64,000 nucleotides of DNA from Mastigias papua (Eukaryota; Cnidaria; Scyphozoa; Rhizostomeae; Mastigiidae), in NCBI GenBank assembly GCA_964019165.1, contig OZ025279.1, positions 8,330,617-8,394,616 of the forward strand, written 5' to 3'. The translations under genes were made by a program, and so were the position numbers. Below are positions 60,871 through 64,000 of this stretch, piece by piece (position 1 is the stretch's first letter; the number at the start of each line of letters is the position of its first letter). The notes under the pieces are model-generated. The model did no database searches. It saw only the letters and a program-made list of their open reading frames with translations, and was not told the DNA's origin.

Positions 60871-61290
60871 TAAACCACAAAATAGAATTTGAACCATTCA
60901 AACTTTCAATCAACTCCAAATGTACCGCTCAGCTATCGGCACAGGCAAGCAAAACAATGCAAGCCTTCATCACTGTTAATCCCTTTTTAGCACACAACAG
61001 CCCAGTGAAGTCTACTCGAACTCTTTGAAATGATTTTGCTTCAAATAAATGAAACCTTGGCAGTGTTGCTGTAACCGGTGTTGGATACAACCTTCCTTCA
61101 TAATATCTTTAATAGGTGGCATATTTTCTTGTCAACTGTTCTATTTAGTTACGCGCTTGTGGTGTCCAAAATTTACTCCGAAGTTCAGCGAACGTTGCTC
61201 TCACCACAACGTAATGCTAGTCTGAGAGCTCTTTCTATGTAAAGGTTTGTCAGTTGGTGACACTTGGGTAACAATACTGGGTTCCTTGCA
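60830..61290 (-). pseudogene. BEL/Pao integrase remains
   Basis: Reading the minus strand: NPVLLPKCHQLTNLYIERA and then AELRSKFWTPQARN (the zinc-binding region), YYEGRLYPTPVTATLPRF, then VRVDFTGLLCAKKGLTV and LLACADS, with AVHLELIESLN in the same frame after a stop. The last is the V-x-VDF-GPL...TRAVHLEL start of the Pao integrase core. Stops and frameshifts break it, and recognisable sequence ends near 60840. An open frame on the opposite strand (60756-61028) is only its shadow. Confidence 0.75.
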
Positions 61291-61358
61291 TTCTGAGACA
61301 AACCTGAGTTCTTGAAATGCATCCAATTTCATTCAACCGCTTTCTTCTATACCTAAAT

Positions 61359-61935
61359 CTATTTCCAATTTTTTCCACTTCTTGCTACTGCACCTTTGAT
61401 CTGTTCCTTCTCTACTTCTCTAACTTCCTTCTCTACTTCTCTCACTTCCTTCTCTACTTCTCTCACTTCCTTCTCTACTTCTCTCACTTCCTTCTCTACT
61501 TCTCTCATGTCCTTCTCTACTCCTCTCACTCCCTTCTCTACTTCTCTCATTTCCTTCTCTACTTCTCTCACTTCCTTCTCTACTTCTCTCACTTCCTTCT
61601 CTACTTCTCTCACTTCCTTCTCTACTTCTCTCACTTCCTTCTCTACTTCTCTCACTTCCTTCTCTACTGCTCTCATTTCCTTCTCTACTTCTCTCACTTC
61701 CTTCTCTACTGCTCTCATTTCCTTCTCTACTCCTCTCACTTCCTTCTCTATTGCTCTCATTTCCTTCTCTACTTATCTCACTTCCTCTAAGGTCAACTTT
61801 CCTTTGTAACTGTTGTCTTCGTTCTTTCTCGCTGCTTTTACATTTGCAATAAACCTCAACACTAGCGCTATATCTTTTACATTCTTCTTTCATCTGCATA
61901 GCTTCATTCACAACTAGCCAACTTTGCATACTCAT
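61359..61935 (-). pseudogene. BEL/Pao pre-integrase linker expanded by minisatellite
   Basis: The minus frame starts DIALVLRFIANVKAARKNED, SYKGKLTLEEVR, the segment that precedes the integrase in BEL/Pao pol (RVLRFI-N...LTLEE-x-EAEK). After one stop it runs into repeats of seven codons (VEKEVRE), ending EKEQIKGAVARSG. The heptad arises from the LTLEEV-x-x-VEKE sequence itself, so the array seems to have grown from this coding site. Confidence 0.65.
61405..61790. repeat. 21-bp minisatellite, about 18 units
   Basis: Tandem units of CTTCCTTCTCTACTTCTCTCA with few variants (ACTGCTCTCAT, ACTCCTCTCAC). 21 bp equals seven codons, so the array keeps any frame open. On the minus strand one frame gives a Glu/Lys/Val/Arg heptad with coiled-coil character, another Ser/Arg/Glu/Gly. 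Confidence 0.97.
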
Positions 61936-62044
61936 AATCCATTCTGGTTCTGACCACCAGGTCTTACTCTGCTTTTAACTGGTATTTCACTTACCTTTCG
62001 TATACCATAGAAACCTTACACACTCTTAGTCGTAGAAGGACATA

Positions 62045-62185
62045 ATATAGCAACGGTGTTGTAGATGGTCCAACGTGCAATGTATACGTTATTGGCACCC
62101 CAAGTCTTCTTTCCTTTGATGGTGCACCAGATACTGTTCTGATCTTGGTCGTTTTGGCGTCATTCCTAATGACAGTGCGGTATGG
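62045..62185 (-). pseudogene. BEL/Pao reverse transcriptase, N-terminal piece
   Basis: The minus frame reads HFLPYRTVIRNDAKTTKIRT, VSGAPSKERRLGV and LHVGPSTTPLLYY, matching the YLPHH-V...TTK-RVV-DAS...LN-LL-GP-L fingers region of Pao RTs. The frame soon stops, and the next recognisable part lies downstream of RNase H, so palm, thumb and RNase H are deleted. Confidence 0.75.
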
Positions 62186-62643
62186 TAGAAAATGAATCTT
62201 TTTCCATCTGTTCCTTTATCATTATCTTTCACTTTTTCCATACTGCGTTCACTTTCTTGTTTACTAAACATGTTATCATACTGCTTCAACTTTCTGAATT
62301 TTTCTGTAACTTCTTTGCAAGACCTTTCATTCTGTTCATTGCGTTGTGTTCATTCCGGTCAGGACTTCCTATTTCTTTCTTACACGACAATCCTACACTG
62401 TACCTCCTTCCTTTACAGCTAATATCGTCAATCCACCCTTAGCGAACTGGAACTCCTTCCTTTATATCCATTGTTCCTTAGTCACATAGTTTATTTAAGT
62501 ATTCCAAGATTCCTTCTCTGTCATTTACGCAAATGTGAGGAATCAGCTCCTCTTCAGCCACACCTTTTAATGGTCCTGAAAAGACACAACTTCGTCTGAA
62601 TTGCCTCAGGCTCACTACGCTTTCCACAAACTATGTCGTCCAT

Positions 62644-63035
62644 TTAAAATGACCACAAATAGTCTAAGCCAAGTATTAAATGCACTTCTAGAAATTCCCT
62701 ATTAGACACGTCAGAGAACCACAGTTTCTTGAAATGAGGATAACTGTCCTTCACTTTACCTATATACTTGTTTATCTGTCTTCTTGAAATAGCTGGAACT
62801 TCAGTGGGCTCCAAATTCATTTTCCGCCCCCCCCCCCTAGCGTACTCAACCTCCAACGTCTTAACACGGCAATAGATTTACTTGCTTGCTTTCTCCAAAC
62901 CCACTAACCATTAGCCATTCCTTATCTCTCTTCTAAACTTCAGTGCACATTGTGGCACTACAGAGCTGGATATAAACGATCTCTGACTCCCTGAATCAAA
63001 CAATACCCTGCACATCACCTTTTTCCTATTATCAC
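62644..63035 (-). pseudogene. BEL/Pao protease (DUF1758-like)
   Basis: Near 62985 the minus strand reads VMCRVLFDSGSQRSFISSSV, the active-site DSG of Pao aspartic proteases. Further on (62856-62644) come AISRRQINKYIGKVK and the closing LEVHLILGLDYLWSF, which matches the I-DILIG-DY-W motif. A frame change separates the two. Confidence 0.75.
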
Positions 63036-63120
63036 ACATTCGTGCAGGGACTTGTGCACTTTGCATAGCAATATAATGGCAATCTGTCATGTGCTACCCT
63101 GGGTCTAGCATATCCTTGGT

Positions 63121-63162
63121 ACATATTGTAATGTGGTGTGTTTCTTGACATATGTTACAGCA
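63121..63162 (-). pseudogene. BEL/Pao gag zinc knuckle
   Basis: The minus frame encodes CCNICQETHHITIC, a CX2CX3HX4C knuckle of the BEL/Pao gag type, between the gag fragment and the protease. Confidence 0.6.
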
Positions 63163-63745
63163 TACATTTGATCTGTATTGTCTTGCTTCATCTTAAGCAT
63201 ATATAACAGCTTCAAATTTCCTGATTAATCCCCTTCTTTTCAAGACATCAGTTAGCTTTTACACTTTTCACTTGGATAACTTTCATAACAGTAAATGTAT
63301 TAAACTTCCTCCATTTCCAACGTAGAGTGAACTAGTTATTGCTTCAGCTAATTTTCATAGAATTTCCTTTTTGACTTCTTTTTCCTTCTTCAATTCAAAC
63401 TGAGGTTGCCTTTTCCCTATGGCTATTTCTTTCACTAAGATTGCAAGAAGCTCACCCATGTTACAATGATGTTGGTTTTCATTCAAAACTTACAACCGAA
63501 GATTTTCTAGTTATTTATTTTATACAGGTTGCAAACAAACCTCAGAGCATTAGTCCTGACTTATCCCAAGTGCTTGCAACAACCTGTGATGGAATTCTAC
63601 TTCATTATATCAATTCCTGATCTTTAATGTCTCTATCGCTAAATACTGGTGTACACAACCTATTTCTTTTTCCTGTCTAAATCTATCATTCAGCATTTCG
63701 GCCCTTGCAATAAGAATTTGGTTCAGTTAGCCGAAACGTAACTAC
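63163..63745. other. probable BEL/Pao gag sequence, motifs lost
   Basis: Lies between the gag N-terminal fragment and the knuckle, so it should be gag, but I see no clear frame. Confidence 0.35.
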
Positions 63746-63979
63746 TTATTTAGCCTTCCTTTCTAAGCAATCTTTCAAATATTCGAATTTGTCACTTTGA
63801 GCTTCATTTTTTTCAATAGTTGCCTCATATGAATTCCAAAATTCCATCCAGTCCTTGCGTTCACCATCAAACCTATTGAGTGACAGCGTTCTTAGTTTTG
63901 GTCGAATGCTATTATCACAGGGTCGTTTTGCAATATCTTGTGCTGCTTTGTGATCACTGACTTCGCCTAGCATTAACAT
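63746..63979 (-). pseudogene. BEL/Pao gag fragment (DUF1759-like)
   Basis: The 77-codon minus frame reads LRTLSLNRFDGERKDWMEFW and NSYEATIEKNEAQSDKFEYL with KDCLERKAK. This is the LP-L-LPKF-G-W-xFW-xF...LS-VEKF-YL pattern of the Pao gag. Stops bound it on both sides, and the element continues past the right edge. Confidence 0.75.
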
Positions 63980-64000
63980 TGCCTTATAAAGCTGTCTATT

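Larger units (their letters stand above)
52048..64000 (-). mobile_element. BEL/Pao LTR retrotransposon remains, split by a gypsy insertion
   Basis: Minus-strand fragments in the BEL/Pao order run from the right edge leftwards: gag (63979-63746), a CX2CX3HX4C knuckle (63162-63121), aspartic protease (63035-62644), RT start (62185-62045), pre-integrase linker with minisatellite (61935-61359), integrase zinc region and core (61290-60830). Left of the gypsy insertion come the pol C-terminus (about 52720-52440) and a probable 3' LTR. The RT core and RNase H are deleted. The 5' LTR lies beyond the window. All parts carry frameshifts or stops, so it is old and dead. Confidence 0.8.

Noticed and set aside
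60756..61028. 90-codon plus-strand ORF
   Set aside because: The opposite strand encodes the BEL/Pao integrase core (VDFTGLL, AVHLELIESLN), so this frame is its shadow.
61405..61790. CRISPR-like regular repeat
   Set aside because: Units abut with no unique spacers, and the context is animal DNA; it is a minisatellite.
61317..61809. Plus-strand frames of repeated FLLYFSH or SFSTSLT units resembling a multi-pass membrane protein
   Set aside because: They are antisense readings of the 21-bp minisatellite that lies in the minus-strand BEL/Pao pol remains.

Overview
The window is nuclear DNA of a metazoan, most likely a marine or aquatic invertebrate. It has large introns with GT-AG splice sites, phase-1 immunoglobulin exons, and a dense mix of animal transposon families (pogo/Tc1-mariner, hAT, PIF/Harbinger-like MITEs, CR1-like non-LTR elements, Ty3/gypsy, BEL/Pao, a SINE). 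It is AT-rich and has long CA/TG microsatellites. The species cannot be named from the sequence. The composition would fit a cnidarian or another invertebrate with expanded Ig genes, but that is a guess.

Layout. 1-5.4 kb: repeats only, including a 283-bp TIR element (584-866) and a 1.5-kb foldback (about 2810-4360). 5457-8460: a complete TIR-bounded pogo-like transposon with TA target duplications. It holds a decayed DDE transposase on + and a divergently oriented HIRAN-like gene on -, and both ends carry arrays of a GTCCGAAAWTTT motif. 9.2-10.9 kb: a decayed hAT transposase. 10.96-11.2 kb: a (TG)n tract directly beside a broken non-LTR reverse transcriptase (minus). 12.7-13.5 kb: another TIR element.

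15209-34609: the one clear host gene, an Ig-superfamily gene on the minus strand. Reading along the minus strand it has a V-like exon (34609-34187) and then three tandem copies of a 5.3-kb block (31078-25781, 25780-20483, 20482-15209). Each block carries two Ig exons (A, then B). Every exon is a multiple of three and phase 1-1, so the cassettes can be added or skipped without losing frame. The breakpoints share the 3-bp microhomology TTA. No signal-peptide, transmembrane or cytoplasmic exon was found, so both ends of the gene are missing or unrecognised.

36-52 kb: no convincing host gene. It holds MITEs, a Harbinger-like element retaining only a Myb/SANT-like ORF (39.6-40.2 kb), non-LTR remnants (38 and 44.5-45.4 kb), a (CA)n tract, a (AACGGC)n array and a SINE with target duplication (50725-50981).

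52.0-64.0 kb: a nest of LTR elements, all on the minus strand. An old BEL/Pao element (probable 3' LTR at 52048-52374, coding remains to the right edge) is interrupted by a young 4665-bp Ty3/gypsy element (55631-60295). The gypsy has identical 128-bp LTRs, GAATT target duplications, a tRNA-Ser primer site and one in-frame stop in its gag-pol. In the BEL/Pao remains, a 21-bp coding minisatellite has grown inside the pol region ahead of the integrase.
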